A stretch of 64,000 nucleotides of DNA from SB11 sp035906255. GTDB lineage: Bacteria; Bacteroidota; Bacteroidia; UBA8524. The notes under the pieces were generated by a model, which saw only the letters and a program-made list of their open reading frames with translations, was not told the DNA's origin and ran no database searches. Where the stretch lies: contig JAMIFM010000013.1 of assembly GCA_035906255.1 (NCBI GenBank), positions 1-64,000 on the forward strand. Reading direction: 5' to 3'. Shown piece after piece: positions 16,451 to 24,912 of the stretch (the first letter of the stretch is position 1; every line of letters starts with the position of its first letter). Both the position numbers and the translations under genes were made by a program.

Positions 16451-17328
16451 TATGAGTTCAGGTTCTTGTAGGCTTGTAAGGTGTTTTTCAAAAGACCTAT
16501 ACGGGTCATTAATCCTACCCCACCGGGTACTGGGGTAATGTATGAAGATACCGGGGCAACTTCATCAAAAGCTACATCGCCTTTGATTACATAACCACGA
16601 GGGTTGGTAGCATCATCAACACGGGTAATACCCACATCAATCACCACTGCACCGGGTTTCACCATATCTGCTTTTACAAACTCAGGGCGGCCAAGGGCAA
16701 CCACCAAAATATCGGCTTTGCGGGTGTATTCTTCTATGTTTTGGGTTTTGCTATGGCAAATAGTAACGGTGCAATTGCCCGGATATGCGGCACGTGCCAT
16801 TAAAGCACTCATAGGCTTACCTACAATATCACTGCGACCAATTACCACGCAATGCTTTCCTTCGGTTGGTATTTGGTATTCTTCCAACATCAGCAACACC
16901 CCGTAAGGAGTTGCGGGATAAAAGGCGTCTAATCCTTTAAACATCATGCCTACGTTGTAGGGATGAAAACCGTCAACATCTTTTTGGTAACTGATAGTTT
17001 CGGTAACCTTTAATGGGTTGATGTGTTTTGGCAGGGGCATTTGTACAATTAACCCATCGTACTGCGCATCGTTGTTTACGCGTTGTACTTCGGCCAACAG
17101 TTCCTCTTCAGTCACAGTATCTTCAAAACGGATAACAGTACTGCTCATACCCAGTTGCTCGCAATCTTTGGCTTTGCTGGCAACATAGGTTTCGCTTGCT
17201 CCATCGTGACCTACTAATATAGCTACAAGGTGCGGCGTGCGTTTGCCTGTGGCTTTTATCGCATCCACCTCAGCCTTAATATCTTCTTTTATTTTAGCTG
17301 CTACTTTTTTTCCGTCGAGTATCTGCAT
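16450..17328 (-). CDS. folD: Methylenetetrahydrofolate dehydrogenase/cyclohydrolase
   Basis: A 292-residue bifunctional enzyme. The substrate-binding motif TYVASKAKDC with catalytic Lys52 and the later QMPLPKHI, VIGRSDIVGKP and VTPVPGGVG-type (ITPVPGGVGLMT) signatures are all present. It interconverts 5,10-methylene- and 10-formyl-tetrahydrofolate with NADP. The ATG at 17328 is chosen because it begins the family-typical MQILDGKKVA; the longer open frame runs back into the inverted repeat upstream. It is immediately followed, with one base shared, by queE. Confidence 0.96.
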   Translation of the reverse strand: MQILDGKKVAAKIKEDIKAEVDAIKATGKRTPHLVAILVGHDGASETYVASKAKDCEQLGMSSTVIRFEDTVTEEELLAEVQRVNNDAQYDGLIVQMPLPKHINPLKVTETISYQKDVDGFHPYNVGMMFKGLDAFYPATPYGVLLMLEEYQIPTEGKHCVVIGRSDIVGKPMSALMARAAYPGNCTVTICHSKTQNIEEYTRKADILVVALGRPEFVKADMVKPGAVVIDVGITRVDDATNPRGYVIKGDVAFDEVAPVSSYITPVPGGVGLMTRIGLLKNTLQAYKNLNS

Positions 17329-17346
17329 CGTTATTCGTTTATTTAC

Positions 17347-17405
17347 CGCTAAGACACGAAAACACAAAGGAACTAATTTTCCTTTGTGTTTTCGAATCTT
17401 TAGCA
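17347..17405. repeat. Long inverted repeat between typA and folD
   Basis: A perfect 16-bp inverted repeat (17357-17372 with 17379-17394) with a 6-nt loop is extended imperfectly outward by GCTAAGA / TCTTTAGC. It lies in the 172-bp gap between two minus-strand genes. There is no T run on the minus side, so a simple terminator is not supported; it may be an attenuator, RNA processing site or a copy of an intergenic repeat. Confidence 0.65.
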
Positions 17406-17500
17406 GCATCAACACTTAACGCGTTGATGTTATATGAAAAATGTATTACCGGTTAATCGTTATCAAGCAACAGAAACTGTCACAAATAACTCATCACCTA

Positions 17501-19309
17501 TTACGCTGAGGCAACTGCTTTTTCTCGGCGTTTGCGCTCGTTTTCGTCTAATATTAACTTACGAAGACGGATAATGTTTGGTGTTACTTCCACACACTCA
17601 TCCTCTTGTATGTATTCCATTGCTTCTTCCAGTGAAAACTGAACTTTTGGAGCTACACGGCTGCTATCGTCTTTACCCGAAGCACGCATGTTGGTTAATT
17701 GTTTGGCTTTTACAAGGTTTACACCTAAATCCATCGGACGGGTGTTTTCGCCTACAATTTGTCCTTCATATACGGTATCACCCGGATCGATAAAGAACAT
17801 ACCACGGTCTTGTAGCTTATCAATAGAGTATGCTGTAGCAGGCCCCCTGTCGATAGATACCAACACACCGTTGATACGACCGGGTACTACACCTTTCCAA
17901 GGTAAATATTCGCTAAACCGGTGCGCCATAATGGCTTCACCTGTAGTTGCAGTTAGCATTTGGCTACGCAAACCAATTAAACCGCGTGAGGGTATTTTAA
18001 ACTCTAAGTGTTGTTGATCGCCTTTGGTATCCATAATCAGCATTTCGCCTTTTTTCATGGTTACCATATCAATCACCTTACCCGCAAACTCCATCGGCAC
18101 ATCTACCACCAAAATCTCATAAGGCTCACATTTCACACCGTCAATTTCTTTTACCAATACTTGCGGTTGGCCTACCATAAATTCGTAGCCCTCGCGGCGC
18201 ATGGTTTCAATAAGAATTGACAAATGCAGGATACCGCGCCCGTATACCAAAAAGCTATCGCTGCTGCCTGTTTCTTCAACGCGTAACGCAAGGTTCTTTT
18301 CGGTTTCCTTCATCAAACGGTCGCGCAAGTGGCGTGAGGTAACAAATTTACCATCCTGACCAAAAAAGGGCGAGTTGTTAATCATAAACATCATGTTCAT
18401 GGTTGGCTCATCCACTTTTATCATTGCAAGAGCTTCGGGGTTTTCAAAATCGGCAATGGTATCACCAATACCAAAATCTTCTAAACCAACTACCGCACAA
18501 ATATCGCCCGCAAATACCTCTTCGGTTTTTTTGCGACCCAATCCTTCAAACGTTTGTAATTCTTTAATACGGGCTTGTACAATCTTCCCGTCAGCCTTCA
18601 TCAACTTCACAGGCATACTTTCTTTTAGCATACCCCTTGTTACTTTACCCACAGCAATACGTCCCAAGAAACTGCTGAAATCTAACGAGGTAATCTGCAT
18701 TTGCAAAGTTCCTTCACTAATTTTAGGTTGTGGTACGTGCTCAAGTATAGTATCTAACAAGAATGAAATATCTTCGGTTGGTGTTTTCCAATCAGGACCA
18801 AACCATCCTTGTTTAGAGCTACCGTAAACGGTTGGGAAATCCAACTGCTCTTCAGAAGCATCTAATTGGAAGAATAGTTCAAAAACAGCTTCGTGTACTT
18901 CATCGGGGCGGCAGTTGGGTTTATCCACCTTGTTTACTACCACTATTGGGCGCAAACCCAATTGCAATGCTTTTTGCAATACAAAACGGGTTTGAGGCAT
19001 AGGGCCTTCAAAAGCATCCACCAACAGCACCACACCATCAGCCATTTTCAATACGCGCTCTACCTCGCCACCAAAATCCGCGTGACCGGGGGTATCAATA
19101 ATGTTTATTTTTACATCTTTGTAGCGTACAGATACGTTTTTTGAGAAAATGGTGATACCGCGCTCGCGCTCCAAATCATTATTATCAAGTATCAACTCTC
19201 CCTTTTCCTGATTATCACGGAACAGGTTGGCTTGGTAAAGTATTTTATCAACCAACGTAGTTTTACCGTGGTCAACGTGGGCAATAATTGCTATGTTTCT
19301 TAAATTCAT
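17501..19309 (-). CDS. typA: Translational GTPase TypA/BipA
   Basis: A 602-residue ribosome-associated GTPase, full length for the family. The G domain carries AHVDHGKTTL (P loop, residues 10-19), the RGITI switch region, DTPGHADF and NKVDKP. The downstream EF-Tu domain II, EF-G-like domains and the BipA-specific C-terminal region (DDSSRVAPKVQFSLEEAMEYI) follow. It is involved in ribosome assembly and stress adaptation, especially at low temperature. It is divergent from the 19387 lipoprotein; a -7 element lies 27 nt upstream. Confidence 0.97.
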   Translation of the reverse strand: MNLRNIAIIAHVDHGKTTLVDKILYQANLFRDNQEKGELILDNNDLERERGITIFSKNVSVRYKDVKINIIDTPGHADFGGEVERVLKMADGVVLLVDAFEGPMPQTRFVLQKALQLGLRPIVVVNKVDKPNCRPDEVHEAVFELFFQLDASEEQLDFPTVYGSSKQGWFGPDWKTPTEDISFLLDTILEHVPQPKISEGTLQMQITSLDFSSFLGRIAVGKVTRGMLKESMPVKLMKADGKIVQARIKELQTFEGLGRKKTEEVFAGDICAVVGLEDFGIGDTIADFENPEALAMIKVDEPTMNMMFMINNSPFFGQDGKFVTSRHLRDRLMKETEKNLALRVEETGSSDSFLVYGRGILHLSILIETMRREGYEFMVGQPQVLVKEIDGVKCEPYEILVVDVPMEFAGKVIDMVTMKKGEMLIMDTKGDQQHLEFKIPSRGLIGLRSQMLTATTGEAIMAHRFSEYLPWKGVVPGRINGVLVSIDRGPATAYSIDKLQDRGMFFIDPGDTVYEGQIVGENTRPMDLGVNLVKAKQLTNMRASGKDDSSRVAPKVQFSLEEAMEYIQEDECVEVTPNIIRLRKLILDENERKRREKAVASA

Positions 19310-19336
19310 TCAGGGGGGTGAAAAATTAAAATTTCG

Positions 19337-19344
19337 CAAAATTA
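19337..19344 (-). promoter_or_regulatory. -7 element (TAATTTTG) for typA
   Basis: An exact TAnnTTTG match on the minus strand, 27 nt before the ATG; no -33 TTG at the usual spacing. Confidence 0.4.
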
Positions 19345-19386
19345 GCATAAAATAAGCACTTTTGCTGCTATATTAAGGTTAAGTTT

Positions 19387-19869
19387 ATGAGCAGGTATAT
19401 ATACATCAGTATCGTTTTAGTGTTGAGTGCCACATTGGCGGGGTGTAACGGCAATGATGCGCGCATAAAAGAATATCCAAAGAAAGTTGTGGGTAGATGG
19501 ATATTGCAAAAACAAACTTCGGTAGTGAATGCTTTGGAAGAAGGTACTGAAAAAGACACTATTGTGGTACTTGAAGACCGCCAATACCGCGAACTGAGCC
19601 TTAAACCTGCTGAGATTGAATACGGCTCTGAGGGGGCTTACTTATTGGTATTTAAAGATTATGCCGACCAAATTAAATTGCGTAAGCCGGGTTTATGGAT
19701 GTTTAACCATGATACGTTGGTGTATATGCAAATGGATAGTACGGTTGAAAACAAATATGCGGCTGTACTGACGGATACTACCATGACCTTAAAAGGGTTT
19801 ATTGATTATGACGATGACGGAAAAACCGACGATGCCTATGAAGGTTTTTACCGAAAACTAATACGTTAA
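19387..19869 (+). CDS. Lipocalin-like lipoprotein
   Basis: A 160-residue protein with a lipobox at LAGC (Cys 20). The mature part begins with a VVGRWILQKQ stretch and continues with alternating beta-strand patterns and a terminal GFYRKL, resembling small lipocalin-like lipoproteins of Bacteroidota that start their barrel with a GxW motif. The ligand is unknown and the assignment to lipocalins is by pattern only. A DYDDDGKTDD segment near the C-terminus looks like a calcium-binding loop. Seven bases separate its stop from the rnhA start, so the two are probably one operon. Confidence 0.65.
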   Translation: MSRYIYISIVLVLSATLAGCNGNDARIKEYPKKVVGRWILQKQTSVVNALEEGTEKDTIVVLEDRQYRELSLKPAEIEYGSEGAYLLVFKDYADQIKLRKPGLWMFNHDTLVYMQMDSTVENKYAAVLTDTTMTLKGFIDYDDDGKTDDAYEGFYRKLIR

Positions 19870-19876
19870 CAAGACT

Positions 19877-20335
19877 TTGAAACTTCAAATTTATACAGAT
19901 GGGTCGGCGCGGGGAAACCCGGGGCCGGGTGGGTATGGTGCCATTTTAGTATGGGGCAAAATACGTAAGGAACTTTCGGCGGGCTATAAACTAACCACCA
20001 ATAATCGTATGGAGTTGATGGCTGTGATTGTAGCACTGGAAGCCCTAACGAAAGAGGGATTGGATATTGACATATATACAGATAGTAAATATGTGTGCGA
20101 TGCGGTGGAGAAAGGCTGGCTTTGGGGCTGGATTAAAAAGGGCTTTAAGGATAAAAAGAACCCTGATTTATGGATGAGGTTTGCAGGTATATATAAGAAG
20201 CATACCATACGGTTTAACTGGATAAAAGGCCACGCCGGACACCCTGAAAACGAACGATGTGACCGATTAGCCACAGAAGCAGCAGATAACAATGCCGTGC
20301 TGATAGACAAGGGGTATTTGGATGGAAAATCTTAG
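19877..20335 (+). CDS. rnhA: Ribonuclease HI
   Basis: A 152-residue RNase HI, normal length. The four catalytic acidic residues are in YTDGSARGNPGPGG (Asp), NRMELMA (Glu), YTDSKYV (Asp) and NERCDRLA (Asp), with the catalytic-loop His in GHAGHPENE. It removes RNA from RNA-DNA hybrids. The start codon is TTG: no ATG or GTG exists that keeps the N-terminal MKLQIYTDGS, and the TTG falls 7 nt after the stop of the upstream lipoprotein gene, implying co-transcription. Confidence 0.96.
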   Translation: MKLQIYTDGSARGNPGPGGYGAILVWGKIRKELSAGYKLTTNNRMELMAVIVALEALTKEGLDIDIYTDSKYVCDAVEKGWLWGWIKKGFKDKKNPDLWMRFAGIYKKHTIRFNWIKGHAGHPENERCDRLATEAADNNAVLIDKGYLDGKS

Positions 20336-20380
20336 ATTATAATGACAATAGGATACTGTTTTAATAATAAAAAAATAAAA

Positions 20381-20388
20381 TACCTTTG
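20381..20388 (+). promoter_or_regulatory. -7 element (TACCTTTG) for the TPR lipoprotein gene
   Basis: An exact TAnnTTTG match ending 6 nt before the ATG at 20395, so the transcript would have almost no leader. It also argues against the upstream TTG start, which lies inside the element. Confidence 0.5.
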
Positions 20389-20394
20389 CCCATA

Positions 20395-21153
20395 ATGAAA
20401 AAAACGGCTGTTTTAGTAGTAGCGGCAGTTGCCATGTTTGCAACCGCTTGTAAAAACAACAAAGAAACCGATAACGGTGCAAAAAGCGATAGCGGAAAGA
20501 CTGTTGCTGTATCACTTACCCCAGAGGCTGAACGTGATTTAAAGATTTTTAGGAAGGCATGGGAAATGGCCGACCCTTATACTGCCATTTATGCCCTGAA
20601 CTCATACCTGATGGTGGATAGCACTAACTTGGGTATGAAAGATACACTTGCAAAACTATACGTTGAGACTAACCAACCGATAGCCGCTCTTGTTATTATT
20701 AAAGACTACTTGAGGCAAAAACCAACCGACACTGCTATGCTGGTGTTGAATGTGAAACTTGCTCAAGCAATGGGGCAACCCGATAAATCAGCCGATGCAA
20801 GCAAAACACTGATGAGCTTGTTTCCTGATGAGTTGAACTATAAATTGAATTATGCTCACTCGTTGTTAATGACTGAAAGTACTGCATTGGAAGCTGAAAA
20901 GCTGTTGCAGGAAATTTTGCAAGACCCACGTTCTGTACAACAAAAAACAGCTTATAATACCGTTGAAAACGGCCGTCAGGTATCAAAAGAAATGACTGTA
21001 AAAGTAGGTGCTTTGATGTTATTGGGTGAGGCATACGGAGCAAATGGTGACCTTGATAAAGGTGAGCAATACTTCCGTGAGGTGTTGAAAGTTGATCCGA
21101 AATTCAGCCCTGCTGCTGAGGCAATTTTACAGATTAAGAAAATGAGGCGATAA
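20395..21153 (+). CDS. TPR-repeat lipoprotein
   Basis: A 252-residue protein with a lipobox ATAC (Cys 18) followed by KNNKETDNG. The mature region contains tetratricopeptide-like helical pairs, clearest at the C-terminus (LMLLGEAYGANGDLDKGEQYFREVLKVDPKFSPA) and in the middle (LAKLYVETNQPIAALVIIKDYL). TPR proteins scaffold protein complexes; the partner here is unknown. The ATG at 20395 is preferred over an upstream TTG that overlaps the promoter element. A strong terminator follows, so the gene is monocistronic. Confidence 0.8.
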   Translation: MKKTAVLVVAAVAMFATACKNNKETDNGAKSDSGKTVAVSLTPEAERDLKIFRKAWEMADPYTAIYALNSYLMVDSTNLGMKDTLAKLYVETNQPIAALVIIKDYLRQKPTDTAMLVLNVKLAQAMGQPDKSADASKTLMSLFPDELNYKLNYAHSLLMTESTALEAEKLLQEILQDPRSVQQKTAYNTVENGRQVSKEMTVKVGALMLLGEAYGANGDLDKGEQYFREVLKVDPKFSPAAEAILQIKKMRR

Positions 21154-21170
21154 GCCCTTTAACTATACCA

Positions 21171-21212
21171 AAAACAGCCCGAAAGTATTACTACTTTCGG
21201 GCTGTTTTGTTT
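21171..21212 (+). terminator. Rho-independent terminator after the TPR lipoprotein
   Basis: A 17-bp perfect stem (21171-21187 with 21192-21208) and a 4-nt loop, ending in a T-rich tail. Confidence 0.92.
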
Positions 21213-21219
21213 TATACGG

Positions 21220-21505
21220 AGTGATACCATGAAACGAGGCTCAGGGGGACGGACTGGGTTCTACAACCTGTCATGCTGACGAAGAAAGCATCTTATGACA
21301 ATTGTGTTTTATGCTTCGAGAACACATTTGAGCAAAGAAATTTCGCTGCGCCAATTTGACAGTATGGGGTGTGAGGGGTTTTCATAGCCTGCCGAAGGGT
21401 GTGCTGTGCCCGTCATGCCGAACTTGGTTCGGCATCGTAATGGTAATTACGTGAATAGATGATGAAACCCAGAAACAAGTTCAGGGGGACTTAAGCATGG
21501 AAGTT
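21220..21505. repeat. Intergenic repeat debris
   Basis: No gene is supported. The stretch holds phrases that recur here and elsewhere: CTCAGGGGGAC and TTCAGGGGGAC (near 21240 and 21480), CTGCCGAAGG (near 21387, also near 6213), the palindromic GCCGAAC / GTTCGGC around 21418-21434, and CTGTCATGCTGACGAAG near 21270. It resembles eroded copies of several short palindromic intergenic repeat families. Confidence 0.5.
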
Positions 21506-21514
21506 AATGAAGTA

Positions 21515-22063
21515 CTATCCTCTGGGTTTCCAAGGAATTTCCTGTGCTCCTGTTTTATGGGCTATGTATCGTCCCAATACAAACAAGTAATCTGATAAGC
21601 GGTTAATGTACTTTAACGCATCAGGATTCACCACTTCGGTTTCAGCCAAATGGGTAATTAAACGCTCGGTGCGGCGACATACACAACGGGCAACATGGCA
21701 ATTAGCCACAACGGTTGAACCGCCGGGCAAAATAAAATTCTTTAACGGGGGCAATTGTTTGTCCATTGCATCCATCTCAGTTTCCAACACCTCAATTTCA
21801 CTTGATTCAAAATCAGGTAGTTTCACATTCGTTTTTGCCGGGTCTGTTGCCAAGTGTGAGCCAATGGTAAACAAATTATTCTGTACCGAATCCAATATGG
21901 CTTGCACTCCTGCTTCATCAAAACCGGCGCGCACCACCCCAATCCATGAGTTTAATTCATCCACAGTACCGTAGCACTCAATACGCAAATGGTGCTTAGG
22001 CACACGTGTTCCCCCTAAAAGACTGGTTTCTCCGGCATCTCCGGTACGGGTATATATCTTCAT
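21515..22063 (-). CDS. Cob(I)yrinic acid a,c-diamide adenosyltransferase (PduO type)
   Basis: A 182-residue ATP:cob(I)alamin adenosyltransferase. The N-terminal MKIYTRTGDAGETSLLGG motif that binds ATP, the KHHLRIECYGTVDELNSWIG segment, and the C-terminal CRRTERLI and NRLSDYLFVLGRY motifs are all family hallmarks. It attaches adenosyl to cobalamin, making the coenzyme for mutases and other B12 enzymes, so the organism is predicted to use B12. Five bases separate it from the upstream TPM-domain gene on the same strand, so the two probably form an operon. Confidence 0.95.
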   Translation of the reverse strand: MKIYTRTGDAGETSLLGGTRVPKHHLRIECYGTVDELNSWIGVVRAGFDEAGVQAILDSVQNNLFTIGSHLATDPAKTNVKLPDFESSEIEVLETEMDAMDKQLPPLKNFILPGGSTVVANCHVARCVCRRTERLITHLAETEVVNPDALKYINRLSDYLFVLGRYIAHKTGAQEIPWKPRG

Positions 22064-22068
22064 ACAGT

Positions 22069-22656
22069 TTATTTAACGTTATTCCTTTTCAAATGCTGCA
22101 TCATTGTTTGCAGACCTTCATACGTCCCTCCATAAAAATCGCCCTGTGCATAGCGGGGTAAAAACACAGTATCAACAATTTGCTGGGTTTGCACGTCAGT
22201 AAGCACCTTCTCTATTCCCTCTGCATTTTGTATATACATCTGCTCCCAACCCTTGGCAATGCCAATCAGTATGCCGTTATCTTTCCCTTTTTTCCCAACT
22301 CCCCACTTATTAGCCAATGCAAACGTTGCGGCATACAAATCGGTCATTTCAGACCCTACCATGCTTGTATCCAACGTAACTACTGCAATCTCTACCGTTG
22401 TTTCCTTTTCAAAATCGGCAATTAATTTGTGCAGCTTTTTTACTTCGTCAGTTGTAAACACTTTATCGTAATCATTCACCCATCCCGTAGGGATTAGTTC
22501 TGATACTTTTCCGGTATCAATTACACGAAGTGTAGTTGAGTTTTCAAGTTGAGTTGTTGTATTTCCGGTTTCATCTTCAACTTTTATTTTTTCGGGCTGG
22601 CATCCTGCGATCAAAGCCACTATAGCCAATACTAATATTATGTATGCGTGTTTCAT
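22069..22656 (-). CDS. TPM-domain lipoprotein
   Basis: A 195-residue protein from the ATG at 22656, with a lipobox LIAGC. The body is a TPM domain: VNDYDKVFTTDEVKKLHKLIADFEKETTVEIAVVT at its start, then NKWGVGKKGKDNGILIGIA, and a C-terminal helical part. TPM domains occur in proteins linked to photosystem II repair and to bacterial membrane proteins; some have phosphatase activity, but the role here is unknown. It is placed 5 bp upstream of the adenosyltransferase gene on the same strand. It is divergent from the LuxR-type regulator. Confidence 0.8.
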   Translation of the reverse strand: MKHAYIILVLAIVALIAGCQPEKIKVEDETGNTTTQLENSTTLRVIDTGKVSELIPTGWVNDYDKVFTTDEVKKLHKLIADFEKETTVEIAVVTLDTSMVGSEMTDLYAATFALANKWGVGKKGKDNGILIGIAKGWEQMYIQNAEGIEKVLTDVQTQQIVDTVFLPRYAQGDFYGGTYEGLQTMMQHLKRNNVK

Positions 22657-22712
22657 GCTTCTTACCCGCAAATCTATCAAACAAAATATGTTTATTTTGT
22701 AGTTGATACCGT

Positions 22713-23180
22713 ATGGGGACTAAAAAGAACAATAAAACAGCATTACTAAAGCAAGTAATTTTATACGGCGTGCTTTTGGGCATTGTGGCCGCAGCTATGG
22801 AATTGCTTAAGTTTAATTTAATTGTTGTTGAAAATACTTTTGAAGTATATGCCCTGCTGGTTGCCTTGTTGTTTGGCGGTGTGGGTATTTGGGTGGGTAT
22901 AAAGCTGTTTGCCAAAAACAAACAACTGATTGTGGTTGAAGGTGGCGGCACACCGGGCTTGGTGGATGAAGAAAAGATTAAAGAACTGGGGATAAGCAAG
23001 CGTGAGTATGAGGTGCTTGAATTAATAGCCCGCGGCCATACTAATCAAGAAGTTGCCGAACTGTTGTTTGTATCGCCCAATACGGTGAAAACCCACTTAG
23101 CCAATATTTTTGCAAAGCTGGATGTAAACCGTCGTACACAGGCCATACAACGTGCAAAAGACTTGAATATATTACCTTGA
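22713..23180 (+). CDS. Membrane-anchored LuxR-type regulator
   Basis: A 155-residue protein with two predicted transmembrane helices (about 13-29 and 45-65) followed by a linker and a C-terminal LuxR/GerE helix-turn-helix (about 90-152, ISKREYEVLELIARGHTNQEVA, VSPNTVKTHLANIFAKLDV). There is no receiver or ligand-binding domain. It would sit in the inner membrane with its DNA-binding domain in the cytoplasm, an arrangement seen in small Bacteroidota membrane-bound HTH proteins. The signal it senses is unknown. It is divergent from the TPM operon and 120 bp upstream of the DUF4199 membrane protein on the same strand. Confidence 0.85.
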   Translation: MGTKKNNKTALLKQVILYGVLLGIVAAAMELLKFNLIVVENTFEVYALLVALLFGGVGIWVGIKLFAKNKQLIVVEGGGTPGLVDEEKIKELGISKREYEVLELIARGHTNQEVAELLFVSPNTVKTHLANIFAKLDVNRRTQAIQRAKDLNILP

Positions 23181-23300
23181 ACTTATTTGATACTTTTGGG
23201 CGAAAAGCCTTATAAACACTCAAAATCACCCTTACGGGTGATGCACAATAAGTGCTTTTTAAGGTTGATTTGCTGCCAATAAAACCAATAACTTATTTCT

Positions 23301-23816
23301 ATGAAAAATGTACTTATCCGCTACAGCATTATCTCAAGTCTCATTGTTTGTGTATTAATGCTTTTTTCTTTCCCGATAATGAAAAACCCCGAGAATTACT
23401 CGCTGGCTGAAATTTTTGGGTTCACCTCAATTTTGCTATCTCTTTCAACCATATTTATTGCGGTGAAAACCTATCGCGATAAATACAACAACGGTAAAGT
23501 AAAATTTGGAAAAGCATTTTTAATTGGCCTATACATTACACTGATTGCAGGTGCCATGTATGCCCTTACTTTTACTGTTTACAACTCACTTAGCGGAAAT
23601 CCTTTCGGTAGTTTTTACCGCGATTACAGCATTAGTGAAATTGAAAAACTACACCTTGAACCGTTGCAAAAACAGGCTAAAATTGCCGAACTTGATAAAA
23701 ACATCTCAATGTTTGGTAACCCCTTAGTAATGTTTTTAATGGGAATGTTTGTTGAATATGTCCCGATGGGTTTGATTGTTTCACTGATTTCGGCGGCTGT
23801 AATGCGAAGAAAATAA
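23301..23816 (+). CDS. DUF4199 family membrane protein
   Basis: A 171-residue protein with four predicted transmembrane helices (about 5-26, 38-56, 73-95 and 140-167) and a polar loop between the third and fourth (about 100-138). The pattern, with NGKVKFGKAFLIGLYIT before helix 3 and a final MGLIVSLISAAVMRRK, fits DUF4199, a family of unknown function common in Bacteroidota. It follows the membrane LuxR regulator on the same strand and ends at a hairpin, so the regulator may control it; that is inference from position. Confidence 0.75.
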   Translation: MKNVLIRYSIISSLIVCVLMLFSFPIMKNPENYSLAEIFGFTSILLSLSTIFIAVKTYRDKYNNGKVKFGKAFLIGLYITLIAGAMYALTFTVYNSLSGNPFGSFYRDYSISEIEKLHLEPLQKQAKIAELDKNISMFGNPLVMFLMGMFVEYVPMGLIVSLISAAVMRRK

Positions 23817-23838
23817 CAGTGTCCTTTTATATACGAAT

Positions 23839-23870
23839 GAATAGCGTGGGACTTATGTCCTGCGCTATTC
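23839..23870. terminator. Candidate bidirectional terminator
   Basis: An imperfect 14-bp inverted repeat (23839-23852 with 23857-23870, two mismatched positions) with a 4-nt loop lies between convergent genes and overlaps the stop codon of the minus-strand gene. Confidence 0.6.
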
Positions 23871-24833
23871 TATTTTCTTAGAATAGGTAAACGCATCCAG
23901 TAACGGAGTGCCGGGGGTTCGGTTAACTGCACGGCTTATCGGTAAGCCCTTTTCACCATAAGCAATAGTAGTATCGCTAAAAAACTCTTCAAACTTCAAA
24001 TCTCCGTTTTCATAATAGTATTCTACTTCTTTTACAGAATGGGTGAGCATATTGCCCGTTGTTTCATCATACGTAAGCGTATGGGTAGTTACCATTTTTG
24101 CTTGTGTAGCACTGAACGAGTGTACAAATTTTGTTATTACTGCCGTAACTAATTGCTTCTTGACATTGTAAGTGTAAACGGCTGTTTCATCCCATAACTT
24201 ACCCGATGTTTTATCGCTTACCGCGTGGCGGTATCCGGCCAAATTATCCAAACGGTCGTATTTGTATAGGGTAGAATCGAAATAGTAAATGGTTTTAGAG
24301 AAACCCGTATGACGCTTAATTTTTATGTTCTTTTCAGGCAACCCGTTTTTATAAAACGACAGGTATTGCGATGCCGTATCGGTTTCAGATGCCAGAACAT
24401 ATTTAACGGTATCCCATTGCCAAGCAGGGTCGGTAATGGTTATTTTTTTGTACCCCTTTTTGCGGTCGGGCACCATCTCCATGCTGTACTCGTTTTTGCC
24501 CTTGTTGTATACAAACTTTAGCACCTTTCCTCTGCGGTCGTACTCATATTTGTAATACAATTGGGTTTTACCTTTTTCAGTCAGGTAATATATCAGTTTA
24601 CCCTTTTCGTCGTATTGCAGTGTGCTCCCCCCTATTCTCTTTTGCTCACCGTCTTCCTCGTCTTCTTCAAAGGCTGCAATTTTTAACAGCTTATACCCTT
24701 CTTTTTTCAACAGGGTTTCTTTACTGTTATCAGGATTTGTAGCGGCTTTCCAAAAATTATAGGTATCATCAAACTGGGCGTTTGCTGTGCCAAAAACCAA
24801 TAAAAATACGCCTAATACGATGTGTGTTTTCAT
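23865..24833 (-). CDS. Secreted YD-repeat-like protein, tandem paralogue A
   Basis: A 322-residue protein with a signal peptide from the ATG at 24833 (MKTHIVLGVFLLVFGTANAQ). After an N-terminal block (FDDTYNFWKAATNPDN) comes a series of short beta units resembling YD/RHS-like repeats: LQYDEKGKLIYYL, YEYDRRGKVLKFV, YKYDRLDNLAGYR, YTYNVKKQLVTAV, LTYDETTGNML. These form elongated beta structures on the outside of cells or the outer membrane. The next gene upstream (24913) has the same layout, including the NFWKAATNP-type opening (there YTFWNTAMNPN), so the pair arose by duplication. Function unknown. Confidence 0.7.
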   Translation of the reverse strand: MKTHIVLGVFLLVFGTANAQFDDTYNFWKAATNPDNSKETLLKKEGYKLLKIAAFEEDEEDGEQKRIGGSTLQYDEKGKLIYYLTEKGKTQLYYKYEYDRRGKVLKFVYNKGKNEYSMEMVPDRKKGYKKITITDPAWQWDTVKYVLASETDTASQYLSFYKNGLPEKNIKIKRHTGFSKTIYYFDSTLYKYDRLDNLAGYRHAVSDKTSGKLWDETAVYTYNVKKQLVTAVITKFVHSFSATQAKMVTTHTLTYDETTGNMLTHSVKEVEYYYENGDLKFEEFFSDTTIAYGEKGLPISRAVNRTPGTPLLDAFTYSKKIE

Positions 24834-24912
24834 GCTACCCCTTAGCCAATCAGCACAAAATAGCAAAAAGTTGGCAGTTACACCCAAAAAACCTGTTGCA
24901 GAAAGTATAAAA

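Noticed and set aside
21220..21505. Possible CRISPR or insertion sequence remnant
   Set aside because: Repeated phrases are few, unevenly spaced and palindromic, without regular spacers or transposase fragments.
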